This document shows positions 40,788 through 50,385 of a stretch of 64,000 nt of DNA, piece by piece. The stretch's first letter is position 1. The number at the start of each line of letters is the position of its first letter. Position numbers and translations under genes: made by a program. The notes under the pieces were generated by a model. It had not been told where the DNA came from, did no database searches, and saw nothing but the letters and a program-made list of their open reading frames with translations. Source of the stretch: Solilutibacter tolerans (GTDB taxonomy: Bacteria; Pseudomonadota; Gammaproteobacteria; Xanthomonadales; Xanthomonadaceae); contig NZ_FTLW01000002.1 in assembly GCF_900155935.1 (NCBI RefSeq), positions 1-64,000 of the forward strand, given 5' to 3'.

Positions 40788-42605
40788 TCATTCGATGGCG
40801 ACATCATCCAGGTCTACCCGGAAATGGCCGATGCGACTATTGCTGATGCCAAGCGACATCACCCGCGACAAATCCGCACCCACGAACTTCGACAGTGGCA
40901 CGCGGATCTCGCCCCAGTCCTCGCCCACAACAACGGGTACGGCGGCAACCTGGCCTTCGCCATGCAGTATCACGATGACGTAGTCGCCGGGCGTGCCACG
41001 CACTTTCAGGGTGATTGCCTGGCGTGTGCCGAGGTTAACCGGCTGCATCTGCGTACTGCCCGGCGAGAACATCGCACCCGCCCATGGCGTGGGGCCTGCC
41101 ATCACATCGCCCTCGACGCGCATCGCACCCTTGGATCCGCCTGCACCGCTGGCCAGCCAAACGGTATTGGCGATGGACTTGCCCCCCATGAAGCGGTCGC
41201 TCGCCGCCTGCCAGCCGCTACCGAAACGTGTGCTCATGTCACCACTTTCGAAGTCGGAGATGAGGCGATCACTTTCCGCGAGGCCACCCGCGCGGTCGGC
41301 GGCCGGCGCATCGCCAGATTGTAGGTAACCGTTCTTCCAGATGCTGACGATGCCGCGCGTTGTCTCAATATCCTTAGACGGATTGCCATCAACCAATAAA
41401 AGGTCCGCACGCATCCCGGGCGCTATGTGACCACGGTCTTTCAGACCGAAACGCCTAGCGGGTGCTGAAGTCGCTGCACGCAGCGCCTCGGCCGGACTGA
41501 GACCCGCACGCACCAGCATCGCCAACTCACCATGCAAGCTGACACCATGCGCAGTCCCGGGGTTGCCTGCGTCCGTACCAGCCAATATCTCCACACCGGC
41601 CGCATGCAAGCGACGCACGGTTTCAAGTGCGTTGGGTAACGCATTGGCCTGGAATGGAAAGGACGGGGGGAAGCGCGCATGTAACGTTGCGATTTGTGCA
41701 TCGCTAAGGCGTGACTTCAAACGCGCATCAGCGGCCAATTTCGTGCTGTCGTCCGTTCTACCAAAGCCGGCGATGACCGACAACGTCGGCACCATGAACG
41801 CACCACGCGATTTCATCGCTGCAATCATGCCGTCGCTAGCTGGCTGGTCGATAAAGGCATGCACCAGGCCATCCACACCGGCGTTGACGGCGTGCAGCGC
41901 ATCGTCCTGGGCTGCAACGTGGGCAACTGAAAGTCGCTTCTGACGCTTGGCAGCGGCGATACTCGCTTCGATCTGGGCGCGATCCAACGTCGGCATGCGA
42001 TGCGTACTGCCGTAGGCGTGCAGATCATCGATCATCAACTTGATGAATTCGCTGCCTTCATCGATACGCGCACGCACGAAGGCATCGGCATCCTCACCCG
42101 GCTTGAGCTCGGGCACCGGGAAGCCGTACTCGGTGCCATGACCACCCGGCACGGTGACTGCCGCACCACTCGACCAGACATCGGCGCGATCGGTGCGAGC
42201 GAACGAATCACGCTGATCGCGATAGCCCGGCAACGACTGCATCGCGCCCATCATCTCCAGCTCCGTGCCTACGCCGAAGCGCAATGCATCACGTTGGGCC
42301 TCGCCCCATACATGGGTATGGGCGTCGATCAAGGCTGGCATCAGCGTCTTGCCTTGTCCGTTGATGACATCGAACCCCTTCGGAATGCGCGCGCCCTTCC
42401 CCACCGCTTCGATGCGACCATCGCGCACGACCACAGTGGCGCGTTCGATGAATTGTTCGCCATCGAATACCCGCGCATCACGCACTGCGAAACTGTTTCG
42501 TGGCACTGATTGGGTCGGCTCATCGGCACGGGCGGACCACCAGGCAACCCCGCCCAAGGCCGCTGCCAGAAGCGCGAGCATGCCGAGCTCAAATGACTTC
42601 TTCAT
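40788..42605 (-). CDS. amidohydrolase fused to a CIA30-like domain, exported
   Basis: The start at 42605 (MKKSFELGMLALLAAALGGVAWW) has AAGGAGA before the ATG. A signal or anchor segment is followed by an amidohydrolase barrel: TLMPALIDAHTHVWGEA (HxH), HRMPTLDRAQIEASIAAAKRQ, RLSVAHVAAQDDAL, GVDGLVHAFI, ILAGTDAGNPGTAHGVSLHGELAMLV and ADLLLVDGNPSKDI. The last 160 residues, from LISDFESGDMSTRFG to SRIGHFRVDLDDVAIE, resemble the CIA30 beta-sandwich. The combination implies a periplasmic enzyme that also binds a ligand or cell-wall component. It lies between the ABC exporter and the two-component genes. Confidence 0.88.
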   Translation of the reverse strand: MKKSFELGMLALLAAALGGVAWWSARADEPTQSVPRNSFAVRDARVFDGEQFIERATVVVRDGRIEAVGKGARIPKGFDVINGQGKTLMPALIDAHTHVWGEAQRDALRFGVGTELEMMGAMQSLPGYRDQRDSFARTDRADVWSSGAAVTVPGGHGTEYGFPVPELKPGEDADAFVRARIDEGSEFIKLMIDDLHAYGSTHRMPTLDRAQIEASIAAAKRQKRLSVAHVAAQDDALHAVNAGVDGLVHAFIDQPASDGMIAAMKSRGAFMVPTLSVIAGFGRTDDSTKLAADARLKSRLSDAQIATLHARFPPSFPFQANALPNALETVRRLHAAGVEILAGTDAGNPGTAHGVSLHGELAMLVRAGLSPAEALRAATSAPARRFGLKDRGHIAPGMRADLLLVDGNPSKDIETTRGIVSIWKNGYLQSGDAPAADRAGGLAESDRLISDFESGDMSTRFGSGWQAASDRFMGGKSIANTVWLASGAGGSKGAMRVEGDVMAGPTPWAGAMFSPGSTQMQPVNLGTRQAITLKVRGTPGDYVIVILHGEGQVAAVPVVVGEDWGEIRVPLSKFVGADLSRVMSLGISNSRIGHFRVDLDDVAIE

Positions 42606-42645
42606 CTTGGTTCTCCTTGGCACTGCATCCGATTTTCGTGCGAAT

Positions 42646-43425
42646 TCATTCGGCTCGCGCCAGACGACCTCGCGCCAGCAACGCAAATACCACCGTCACT
42701 AACAGCAATACCCCGACGTGCAGCCAGATTGGTTGGACGAGATCATGTCCCACCACTTTCAGCGCGAGTTGAGACAAGTGATAGCTGGGCCACACCGGCG
42801 CGATGCTTTGCAGCCAACCGGGCAACATCGACAAGGGCAGCCACAGGCCGGACAAGAATGCCATCGGCAACATCACCATGTTCAGGATGGCTGGCGATCC
42901 ATTTGCACTGGACAGAGTGCCGATGTAAAGCCCCAGCGCCGCAAACGGCAGACTGCCCAGCAGGTTGATCGCGATCAACAGCATTCCCTGCACCGGGGTC
43001 AACGAAACTTTGGCCAAGATGATCGCGACCAACATCATGCACAAGGTGATCATCAACACGAACACCATCGCCATACCGGTTTTAGCGAATAGATAGGCGC
43101 CAGACGGCATCGGCAGTGCACGCTTAAGCCGCAACAATCCCTGACTGCGCTCCATCGATACAGTGACCCCGAAGCCGAACATCGATGCGCCCATTACGCC
43201 AAACACACCATACGTCGCCATCATGTAGGTGGCCGCATTGCCGTTGCCGCGATTCAAAAGCACGCCAAACATCACGTAAAAGACCAGCGGAAACAACAGC
43301 GTGGGTAGCGCGAACATCGGCGTGCGCAACATACGCAGGAATTCGTTGCGGGTTTCCAACCAGTAGATGCGTGTAATGGATGGTGCGAGCTCGGCCCCCC
43401 GCGTGTCATTAGCAAGCGTGTTCAT
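42646..43425 (-). CDS. ABC-2 type transporter permease
   Basis: The start at 43425 (MNTLANDTRGAELAP) has GAGGAG 8 bp upstream and shares 4 bp with the ATPase gene's stop. The 259-residue protein has six hydrophobic segments (MFALPTLLFPLVFYVMFGVLL, YMMATYGVFGVMGASMFGFGVTV, MAMVFVLMITLCMMLVAII, MLLIAINLLGSLPFAALGLYIG, MVMLPMAFLSGLWLPLSMLPG and the last before the basic C-terminus). It is the membrane half of an exporter, with the ATPase upstream. Confidence 0.9.
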   Translation of the reverse strand: MNTLANDTRGAELAPSITRIYWLETRNEFLRMLRTPMFALPTLLFPLVFYVMFGVLLNRGNGNAATYMMATYGVFGVMGASMFGFGVTVSMERSQGLLRLKRALPMPSGAYLFAKTGMAMVFVLMITLCMMLVAIILAKVSLTPVQGMLLIAINLLGSLPFAALGLYIGTLSSANGSPAILNMVMLPMAFLSGLWLPLSMLPGWLQSIAPVWPSYHLSQLALKVVGHDLVQPIWLHVGVLLLVTVVFALLARGRLARAE

Positions 43426-44351
43426 GCGCGTAACTCCTCGTTGGATTCGCGTGTGATGGCAAGGAAAGCGTCGGCCAACCCCGCGCGGCTGATTTCCAGG
43501 TCGGATAGAGCAGGATCGGCGGCCAGCAACGGCGGCAACGCACGCACGGCATCGTCGACGCGCAACACGAGGTATTCCCCCTCGCGCGTGGCCTGCACGA
43601 CGCCTGGCCAACCCAGAACGACGGCGATATCCAATCGGCTACGACAACGAATGCGCTGCCCAGACACTTTGGCGCGGATGACATCAACGCTTCCTTCGGC
43701 AATGCTGCGTCCGCGATCAATCACCACCACGCGATCGGCCAGCGCTTCTGCCTCTTCCAGGTAGTGCGTCGTCAATAGGACGGCAACACCGCGCGCGCGC
43801 AACTGTTTAATGGCCAACCAGATTTGCTGGCGCGCCTCGATATCCAGACCGGTAGTGGGCTCATCCAGGAACAGCAGTTGCGGGTCGCCACAGATCGCAA
43901 GCGCAAACTGCACGCGCCGTTGCTGGCCCCCGGACAACTTGCCATAGCGGCGCTTGGACAGCCCTTGCAAGCCAGCCAGTGACTCGCATTCGGTGATGGA
44001 CAGCGGCGCCGAATAGTAGGCGCGCGTGGCTTCCAGCAATTCACCGACGGTCGATGTATCGGGCAATGCCGCCGATTGCAGCATGACTCCGATACGGCGA
44101 CGCGCCGCAAGAGACTGCGGCGCTAGCCCGAACAACTCAACCTGGCCGGCATCGGGCGCGATCAATCCCAGCATCAGCCCAATCGCGGTGCTCTTGCCCG
44201 CACCATTGGCACCCAGCAAGGCCAGCACTTCACCACGTATCAATGCCAGGTCGAATCCTGCCAGAGCCTCGACCCTGCCATACCGCTTCCGAGCGCCTGC
44301 AAGACAGGCCGCGGACATGGAAGCTTGGGTTGCACCGTCCATCATGTTCAT
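43422..44351 (-). CDS. ABC transporter ATP-binding protein
   Basis: The start at 44351 (MNMMDGATQASMSAACLAGARKRYG) has AGGAG 7 bp upstream. The 309-residue protein has Walker A LLGANGAGKST, signature LSGGQQRRVQFAL, Walker B LLFLDEPTTGLD and switch TTHYLEEAEALAD, as in NatA/DrrA-type exporters. The C-terminal extension of about 80 residues is the usual one for this type. It drives the permease encoded next. The pair probably exports a toxic peptide, drug or lipid; the adjoining DesK/DesR-like genes fit such a stress response. Confidence 0.95.
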   Translation of the reverse strand: MNMMDGATQASMSAACLAGARKRYGRVEALAGFDLALIRGEVLALLGANGAGKSTAIGLMLGLIAPDAGQVELFGLAPQSLAARRRIGVMLQSAALPDTSTVGELLEATRAYYSAPLSITECESLAGLQGLSKRRYGKLSGGQQRRVQFALAICGDPQLLFLDEPTTGLDIEARQQIWLAIKQLRARGVAVLLTTHYLEEAEALADRVVVIDRGRSIAEGSVDVIRAKVSGQRIRCRSRLDIAVVLGWPGVVQATREGEYLVLRVDDAVRALPPLLAADPALSDLEISRAGLADAFLAITRESNEELRA

Positions 44352-44438
44352 CGCTAGGCTCCTGCGTCTGGCTTGCAGGATGCCGCCAGCCAACCCGGCG
44401 CAGTAGTCGCCGGGGTCAGCCCGATCACATGACAGTTG

Positions 44439-45335
44439 TCAGGCGCGCTTCTTCTTCCCCGCCTTGGCCAACGTGATCACCACCACGCCCGCCAGGATCA
44501 CCAGCATCGCGCCGAGTTCTGCGGTGGATGCACGCTCGCCCGCCATCAAAGCACCCAACACCACCGCGATCGCAGGATTTACATAGGCATAGCTGCCTGC
44601 CAATGCAGGCCGCACGTTATGCAGTAGCCAGATGTAAGCAGTGAAGCCGATGATGGAACCGAACACCACCAGATAGGCGAACGCCGCCAAGCCTTTGGAT
44701 GTCGGCATATCCATGCGTTCGCGGGTGATGAAGGCGATCGCCATCATCACCACGCCGCCGCATAGCATTTGGCCTGCCGCTGTCATGAAGGGCGAAGGCA
44801 GGTCGCGACCGCGACTCCAGATGGAGCCGAAGGACCACGCGAGAGACGCGATCAACAGTGCGATCAATCCTTTCATCGAACCCGACATGGCGCCGCCGGC
44901 ATTGAGCCAGAGCACGCCGATAAAACCGACGCCAATACCGACCCATTCCACGCGTGTCGGTTTGTCACCACGCATCATCGCGAACACGCCCATCCAGATC
45001 GGCGCGGATGCCACCGCGACTGCGGCCAAACCTGAAGACACGGTTTGCTCGGCGAAATTCACCATGCCGTTGCCGGCAGCGAGCAGCAGCGTCCCCATTA
45101 CGGCCAGGTTGCGCCATTGCGCGCGCGTAGGCGGCGCCTCGCCTCGCAAGCGCAGGAATGCGAACATCAAACCACCGGCGATCAAGAAGCGGATGCCACC
45201 CAGCAAGAATGGCGGGAAGCCTCCCTCCAGCGCGAAACGAATGCCGAGGTAGGTCGAGCCCCAGATGAGGTAGACGGCGGCGAGCGCCATCGCGATCGCG
45301 ACCGGGCGCGGCGAAGTGGGAGAGTTGGAGTCCAT
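44439..45335 (-). CDS. EamA-family exporter (YedA-like)
   Basis: A 298-residue drug/metabolite transporter with ten hydrophobic segments and two EamA repeats: LAAVYLIWGSTYLGIRFALEGGFPPFLLGGIRFLIAGG and the second half with GLIALLIASLAWSFGSIWSRG and VVFGSIIGFTAYIWLLHNVRPALAGSYAYVNPAIAVVLGALMAGE. These match YedA/RhtA-type amino-acid or metabolite exporters. It is divergent from an Lrp/AsnC regulator with a palindrome between them, so the regulator likely controls it and senses the exported amino acid. Confidence 0.92.
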   Translation of the reverse strand: MDSNSPTSPRPVAIAMALAAVYLIWGSTYLGIRFALEGGFPPFLLGGIRFLIAGGLMFAFLRLRGEAPPTRAQWRNLAVMGTLLLAAGNGMVNFAEQTVSSGLAAVAVASAPIWMGVFAMMRGDKPTRVEWVGIGVGFIGVLWLNAGGAMSGSMKGLIALLIASLAWSFGSIWSRGRDLPSPFMTAAGQMLCGGVVMMAIAFITRERMDMPTSKGLAAFAYLVVFGSIIGFTAYIWLLHNVRPALAGSYAYVNPAIAVVLGALMAGERASTAELGAMLVILAGVVVITLAKAGKKKRA

Positions 45336-45376
45336 GCGCGCAGCGTAAGGCCGGGGCCTTGCGTGGCGCTTGAAAA

Positions 45377-45398
45377 ATTATGCGTCTAAACGCAAAAT
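45377..45398. promoter_or_regulatory. Lrp-type operator between eamA and lrp genes
   Basis: ATTATGCGT and ACGCAAAAT around CTAA: 8 of 9 arm positions are complementary, and a further TTGCGT follows at 45401. The length and AT-rich flanks fit an Lrp/AsnC site, and it lies in the 69 bp between the divergent starts. It would control both genes. Confidence 0.6.
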
Positions 45399-45404
45399 TT
45401 TTGC

Positions 45405-45884
45405 GTGAGCGTCCGCCCTACCCTCGACAATTTCGACCATGCGCTGCTGGCCTTGCTGCAGTCGGATGCCGACCGCACCCTGACCGAGCTGGGCGACGCC
45501 GTTGGTCTATCGCCCAGCGCCGTGCAACGACGGATCAAGCGCTATCGCGAGAGCGGCCTTCTACACCAAGTGGCGATACTCGATCCCGACGTGCTGCCCT
45601 TCACCACCTTGATCGCAGTGTGGGTGAGCATGGAGCGCGAATCGATGCAGGAATTGAAATCCTTCTACGCCCGCATGCGCGAGACGCCGGAAGTGCAGCA
45701 GTGCTACCAACTGGCCGGCGATTGGGATTACCTGCTGATCGTCGCAACGCCAACACTGCCAGAATATCGCGCTTTGATCGAACGGCTGTTCAAGCCGCAA
45801 AAGAACATCAAGCGTTACGAGAGCCGCGTCGTGCTGGATACGGTCAAACGGGGCTTGGCACTGCCCAGCAAACAGTCCATTTGA
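45405..45884 (+). CDS. Lrp/AsnC-family transcriptional regulator
   Basis: A 159-residue protein starting with GTG. The N-terminal winged HTH is LDNFDHALLALLQSDADRTLTELGDAVGLSPSAVQRRIKRYRESGLL; the C-terminal RAM (ligand-binding) domain is VSMERESMQELKSFYARMRETPEVQQCYQLAGDWDYLLIVATP, with the usual GDWDYLL. It probably senses an amino acid and controls the divergent EamA exporter and itself through the palindrome at 45377-45398. Confidence 0.95.
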   Translation: MSVRPTLDNFDHALLALLQSDADRTLTELGDAVGLSPSAVQRRIKRYRESGLLHQVAILDPDVLPFTTLIAVWVSMERESMQELKSFYARMRETPEVQQCYQLAGDWDYLLIVATPTLPEYRALIERLFKPQKNIKRYESRVVLDTVKRGLALPSKQSI

Positions 45885-45895
45885 ACCGAATGAAA

Positions 45896-45923
45896 ATGCC
45901 CCTGTGCATGTGCACAAGGGCAT
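45896..45923. terminator. bidirectional hairpin between lrp and prc
   Basis: ATGCCCCTGTGCA and TGCACAAGGGCAT (one mismatched pair) around TG form a 12-pair hairpin in the 45-bp gap between convergent genes. There is no T tract, but position suggests it ends both transcripts. Confidence 0.55.
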
Positions 45924-45929
45924 CCAGAC

Positions 45930-48128
45930 TTACTTCGCCCAGTTACCTGCCTGGGTGGACTTAGGCAGAACCTGCGCGGCCAGTGCGCGATCACCATCCA
46001 GCATGCGGGCCGCATCGCCAAGGATCGCCGCCGCTTCACGCAGCAAGGGATCCGGTGCCTTATCCGCCAGCTTCTCGCGTTCGGCCTCACGGGCGACATC
46101 ACGCTCGTTGTATTGCAGGCCATCATCCGCGCCATCATCGGCCAATGGATCAAGATCCAGCCCCAAGCGCTTACGCTCGGCTTGGCGGAACTTGCGCTTG
46201 GCATCTTCCTTGTCACGTTCAACGCGACGCTCTGCCTCGTTCAAGCTGATCCACTTCTTTTCGCGCTGCGCACGGAACTCGGCGGCATCTTCGACGCGCC
46301 ATTGGTATTCAACATCATCAGCCGAGCGGATATCGTGCAGACGCTTGAGCTCTGGCAACAAGCCCGCGAACTGACCGTAAGTCGCGTGCGGCGCTTCGTC
46401 GATCTTCGACCACGGCAGTGCGTTGTCGTAGGTGCTCTCGCCGTATTCGTCGGCATCAAGCGTCGCCGGGAATGCGATATCCGGGGACACGCCCTTGTTC
46501 TGCGTGCTGCTGCCACTAGGGCGGAAGAACTCGGCGACTGTCAGCTTCACATCGCCATACTGGTCTTGCGAGCGGTCCGGCACGACACGATCAAGATCGA
46601 CCATCGCCTGCACCGTGCCTTTGCCGAAACTGGTTTCACCGATGATGAGGCCGCGCCCATAATCCTGGATCGCGCCTGCAAAAATTTCCGATGCCGATGC
46701 CGATGCACGATTGATCAACACGGCCAACGGGCCTTCCCACTGCACGGAATCATCGCGGTCACTGCGCACCGTGATGCGACCGCCAGCTTGGCGTTCCTGC
46801 ACCACCGGGCCCTTGTCGATGAAGAGGCCCGTCATGTTGACGGCCTCATCCAGCGAACCGCCGCCGTTGTTGCGCAGATCGACGACCACGCCGTCGAGCT
46901 TGTCGGCGTTGAACTTGGCAAGGATCTCGGCAACATCCCGCGACACGGAAACATAGTCACCATTGCGGCTGCGGCGCGCATCGAAATCCTGATAGAACGC
47001 CGGCACCTTGATCACGCCGATGCGCCGCGCGGGCGCGCCATCGACGCCCGGCAACTGGATCACTTCACCCTTGGCCTTGCTGTCGGCCAGCACGACTTTG
47101 TCGCGGGTCAGCTGGATGCGGTTGGGCTTGGCATCGATGCCCATCTCGGCCGGCAGGATGTCGAGCTGCACGACAGTGCCCTTGGCACCTTTGATCTTGG
47201 CGACAACGTCATCGATGCGCCAACCGATCACATCCTCCATCGCGCCTTTCTCACCTTGGCCAACGCCGACGATGCGATCGCCGGGCTTGAGCAAGTTGCT
47301 GCGTGCGGCCGGGCCGCCCGGGATCAGCTCCATGATGGTGACGATATCGTCGCGCTTTTGCAGCTGCGCACCGATGCCTTCGAGCGATAGCGACATCGAC
47401 TGGTTGAAACGTTCGGCGGCGCGCGGGTTGAAGTAATCGGTATGCGGGTCGATGGACCCGGTGTACGCGTTCAATGCAGTCTGGAAGATGTCCTCGGCGT
47501 TGAGGTCATCGATCATCGTGACCATGTTGGCGTAACGCTTGTCGAGTGTCTTGCGAATTTCATCGGGCTGCTTGCCGGCCAGCTTCAGGCGCAGCCAGTC
47601 TGAGCGCACCGACTGCTTCCACTGCACATCCAACGCGGCGGCATCGCTCCACGCTACATCTTCGCGATCGTAGTCGTAGCGGTCGTTGCCGGTGAAGTCG
47701 AAGATGTCTTGCTTGAGCAGGCCGCGTACATAGTTGGAGCGCTCGACTACACGCTTGCGATAAATATCGAATACCGAATACATCGGCGCGTAATCGCCTT
47801 CCTTCACCGCGGCTACGGCTTTCGCCGGCGCATCCGGCACGCTGGCGATGTCCTGTTGGGTCAGATAGACCTTGGAGGGATCGAGCGCTTCCAGATAACG
47901 CTTCCACACCTCGGCGCCCAGGCTCGCATCGAGTACGCGCGGGCGGTAGGCATAGCGACTGTCAGACAAAAGGCCATGAACAATCGCTGAGGTGTCCGCC
48001 TGTTGCTGCGTGGGCACCAGTGCCTGCATCGTAGCGGGCGCTTGCGTGCGCGGGCTGTCGGCCATCGCCAACAACGAGATCGGGGCGGCCAAGGCCAGGG
48101 CAAGCAGGGTCGGACGTAGCTTCATCAT
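45930..48128 (-). CDS. prc: tail-specific protease (Prc/Tsp, carboxy-terminal processing peptidase)
   Basis: A 732-residue periplasmic protease with a signal peptide (LRPTLLALALAAPISLLAMA). The large N-terminal helical domain has LDPSKVYLTQQDI and VFDIYRKRVVERSNYVRGLL; the PDZ domain is IMELIPGGPAARSNLLKPGDRIVGVGQG; the catalytic part has VVVDLRNNGGGSLDEAV, INRASASASEIFAGAIQDYGRGLIIG with the catalytic Ser region and SFGKGTVQ with the Lys. The full S41 dyad is therefore present, and the length fits Prc of E. coli (682). Starts at 48128 and 48125 (tandem ATGs) are equivalent. It trims proteins at the C-terminus. Confidence 0.95.
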   Translation of the reverse strand: MMKLRPTLLALALAAPISLLAMADSPRTQAPATMQALVPTQQQADTSAIVHGLLSDSRYAYRPRVLDASLGAEVWKRYLEALDPSKVYLTQQDIASVPDAPAKAVAAVKEGDYAPMYSVFDIYRKRVVERSNYVRGLLKQDIFDFTGNDRYDYDREDVAWSDAAALDVQWKQSVRSDWLRLKLAGKQPDEIRKTLDKRYANMVTMIDDLNAEDIFQTALNAYTGSIDPHTDYFNPRAAERFNQSMSLSLEGIGAQLQKRDDIVTIMELIPGGPAARSNLLKPGDRIVGVGQGEKGAMEDVIGWRIDDVVAKIKGAKGTVVQLDILPAEMGIDAKPNRIQLTRDKVVLADSKAKGEVIQLPGVDGAPARRIGVIKVPAFYQDFDARRSRNGDYVSVSRDVAEILAKFNADKLDGVVVDLRNNGGGSLDEAVNMTGLFIDKGPVVQERQAGGRITVRSDRDDSVQWEGPLAVLINRASASASEIFAGAIQDYGRGLIIGETSFGKGTVQAMVDLDRVVPDRSQDQYGDVKLTVAEFFRPSGSSTQNKGVSPDIAFPATLDADEYGESTYDNALPWSKIDEAPHATYGQFAGLLPELKRLHDIRSADDVEYQWRVEDAAEFRAQREKKWISLNEAERRVERDKEDAKRKFRQAERKRLGLDLDPLADDGADDGLQYNERDVAREAEREKLADKAPDPLLREAAAILGDAARMLDGDRALAAQVLPKSTQAGNWAK

Positions 48129-48287
48129 CAAAGTCACTCGCTCAGACAGCATCTTGGGCACAGTCTGCCCACGGAATGGGACAACCTGACAGTGCCGGAA
48201 GTTCGCTTCCCGCGCCAGCTCAGGCTCACCTGCAGGGTAGCGGGCGGCCTGAAAGGCCAGATGAATGGCTGGACCGGGCCCGGAAAC

Positions 48288-49292
48288 TCAGACCGCCGGG
48301 GCGATGCCCGCTTCCTTGGCTGAACGGTCGGCGTGGTAGCTGGAGCGCACCATCGGCCCGGAGGCGACATGCGAGAAGCCGAGCTGGTAGCCGAAGTCTT
48401 CCAGCGCCTTGAACTCTTCCGGCGTCCAGTAGCGCATCAGCGGGTGATGCGAGGGCGAGGGCTGCAGGTACTGGCCGATGGTGATCATGTCGACATCGTG
48501 CGCGCGCAGATCGCGCAAGGTGCCTTCGACTTGTTCCATCGTTTCGCCCAGGCCCAGCATGATCCCGGACTTGGTGGACACATCGGGATGCTGCGCCTTG
48601 AACTTCTTGAGCAAGGTCAGCGACCACTGGTAATCCGCACCCGGACGCACGTTCTTGTACAGCTCCGGCACGGTCTCGACGTTGTGGTTGAAGACGTCCG
48701 GCGGCGCGATGGCCATGATCTCCAGCGCGCGTTCCATGCGGCCTTTGCCACGGAAATCCGGCGTCAGCACTTCGACCTGGATGCCCGGCACCGCCGCGCG
48801 CGTTTCGCGGATGCAGTCGACGAAATGCTGCGCGCCGCCATCGCGCAAGTCATCGCGATCCACGCTGGTGATGACCACGTACTTGAGGCGCATGTCGGCG
48901 ATGGTTTCAGCCAAACGACGCGGCTCATCGGCATCGAGCGGCTTGGGCCGGCCATGCGCGACATCGCAGAAACTGCAGCGGCGGGTGCAGACCTCGCCCA
49001 TGATCATGAACGTCGCGGTGCCGTGGCTGAAGCACTCGTGGATGTTCGGGCAGCTGGCGTCCTCGCACACCGTAACCAAGCGATTCGCCCGCAGCTTCGA
49101 CTTCAACTGCTGCACGGCGTTGCCAGACGGGATGCGCACCCGGATCCAGCTCGGCTTGCGCAACACGGGCGCTTCCTCGAAGGTCACCGGGCTGCGGCCG
49201 ATCTTGTCGCCGGCCAGTTGCTTCTCGCCCGGCGTCAGGCTGGCCGGGGCCTCGTCGATGACGGAGAGCGGAATGCTGCGAGGTTCGTTCAT
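48288..49292 (-). CDS. lipA: lipoyl synthase
   Basis: A 334-residue radical-SAM enzyme. The auxiliary cluster motif is [13 protein letters not shown] (Cys-x4-Cys-x5-Cys) and the radical SAM motif is [10 protein letters not shown] (CxxxCxxC), followed by [17 protein letters not shown] and [24 protein letters not shown]. It inserts two sulphur atoms into octanoyl-protein to make lipoate. It lies 24 bp after the lipB gene and is probably cotranscribed with lipB and the DUF493 gene. Confidence 0.97.
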   Translation of the reverse strand: MNEPRSIPLSVIDEAPASLTPGEKQLAGDKIGRSPVTFEEAPVLRKPSWIRVRIPSGNAVQQLKSKLRANRLVTVCEDASCPNIHECFSHGTATFMIMGEVCTRRCSFCDVAHGRPKPLDADEPRRLAETIADMRLKYVVITSVDRDDLRDGGAQHFVDCIRETRAAVPGIQVEVLTPDFRGKGRMERALEIMAIAPPDVFNHNVETVPELYKNVRPGADYQWSLTLLKKFKAQHPDVSTKSGIMLGLGETMEQVEGTLRDLRAHDVDMITIGQYLQPSPSHHPLMRYWTPEEFKALEDFGYQLGFSHVASGPMVRSSYHADRSAKEAGIAPAV

Positions 49293-49316
49293 CGGCTGAT
49301 TATCGCATTGCGGGCT

Positions 49317-50039
49317 TCAGGCGGCCTTGCGCTGGGCGGCGAGCGAGGTGAGATCCGGGGCCGCTTCAGCCACCGGGGCCAGACCAAATTGCTTGGCGAT
49401 CTGCGCCAGCAAGACCGGCTTCACGCCGTCCATGCCGCCCGGACCGCCCAGATCCGACATCGACACCACTTCCAGACCCGCATAGCCACACGGATTGATG
49501 CGGCGGAAGGGTTCCAGATCCATGGCGATGTTGAAAGCCAAGCCATGGAACGTGCAGCCACGGCGCACGCGGATGCCGAGCGCGGCGACCTTGGCACCGT
49601 TAACGTAGACGCCCGGCGCGCCCTCCTTGCGCTCGGCGCCGATGTTCCACTCGCCAAGGGTGTCGATGATGGCTTGTTCGATCTTGCAGACGTAGTCACG
49701 CACGCCAATGCCCAGACGCTTCAGGTCCAGCAGCGGATACAGCACGATCTGCCCGGGGCCGTGATAGGTGACCTGACCGCCGCGATCGACATGGATGACC
49801 GGGATATCGCCCGGCATCAGGACGTGCTCATCCTTGCCGGCCTGGCCGAGCGTGAACACCGGATCGTGCTCTACGAACCAGAGCTCATCGATGGTGTCGT
49901 CGTTGCGGGCGTCGGTGAAACCCTGCATCGCCCGCCAGACCGGCTCGTACGCTTGACGGCCCAGGTCACGGACGATGGCCGGACGGGTGGACTCGCTAAC
50001 CGGTGACGCGGTGCAATTTGCGCCGGTTACAGCGTCCAC
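49317..50039 (-). CDS. lipB: octanoyl-ACP:protein N-octanoyltransferase
   Basis: A 240-residue protein starting with GTG at 50039, with GGAAG four bases upstream; it overlaps the DUF493 gene by 13 bp. LipB features are [53 protein letters not shown] with the RGGxxTYHGPGQ signature, [31 protein letters not shown] with the catalytic Lys region and [12 protein letters not shown] with the catalytic Cys. It transfers octanoyl from ACP to E2 and H proteins, the substrate of LipA downstream. Confidence 0.97.
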   Translation of the reverse strand: MDAVTGANCTASPVSESTRPAIVRDLGRQAYEPVWRAMQGFTDARNDDTIDELWFVEHDPVFTLGQAGKDEHVLMPGDIPVIHVDRGGQVTYHGPGQIVLYPLLDLKRLGIGVRDYVCKIEQAIIDTLGEWNIGAERKEGAPGVYVNGAKVAALGIRVRRGCTFHGLAFNIAMDLEPFRRINPCGYAGLEVVSMSDLGGPGGMDGVKPVLLAQIAKQFGLAPVAEAAPDLTSLAAQRKAA

Positions 50040-50305
50040 TTCACTTCCGGGTGATCACGCAGGGCCTGGTGGGCAGCTTCGTATTCCTCGCGCGTATCGG
50101 CCTTGATGTTCAGCTTGATCGAGACGTAGCGGCCGCCCGAGGAGTCGCGCACGGCAACGGTCTCGCGCATTACTTCGATGCCGACCTGCTCCAAGAGACG
50201 CGGGATCTCGGTCTCCAGACCAGCGCTGGCAGGGCCCATCGCGGTAATCTCGAAGACGCCGGGGAATTGGAAGCCGTGTTCGGGGTTGTCGGATTGAATG
50301 CTCAT
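50027..50305 (-). CDS. DUF493 (YbeD-like) protein
   Basis: The start at 50305 ([20 protein letters not shown]) is preferred; the frame reads upstream without sense. The 92-residue protein is the small ACT-like YbeD domain: [55 protein letters not shown], and [19 protein letters not shown]. YbeD stands before lipB in E. coli as well. It may regulate lipoate or peptidoglycan enzymes; the role is unknown. Confidence 0.9.
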   Translation of the reverse strand: MSIQSDNPEHGFQFPGVFEITAMGPASAGLETEIPRLLEQVGIEVMRETVAVRDSSGGRYVSIKLNIKADTREEYEAAHQALRDHPEVKWTL

Positions 50306-50385
50306 GCCCCGATTATGGGGCCTGGGGGCCCGCATCCCAAGGTGGACTGCAACACGGAGCTACACTGGCCTGACAGCAAGGAGCC

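Noticed and set aside
46113-47390. Plus-strand frame of 425 codons opposite prc
   Set aside because: High-GC antisense shadow; the minus-strand gene is a clear Prc protease.
48333-50006. Plus-strand frame of 557 codons opposite lipA and lipB
   Set aside because: Spans two real minus-strand genes and their boundary; composition is His/Arg/Gln-rich without any domain.
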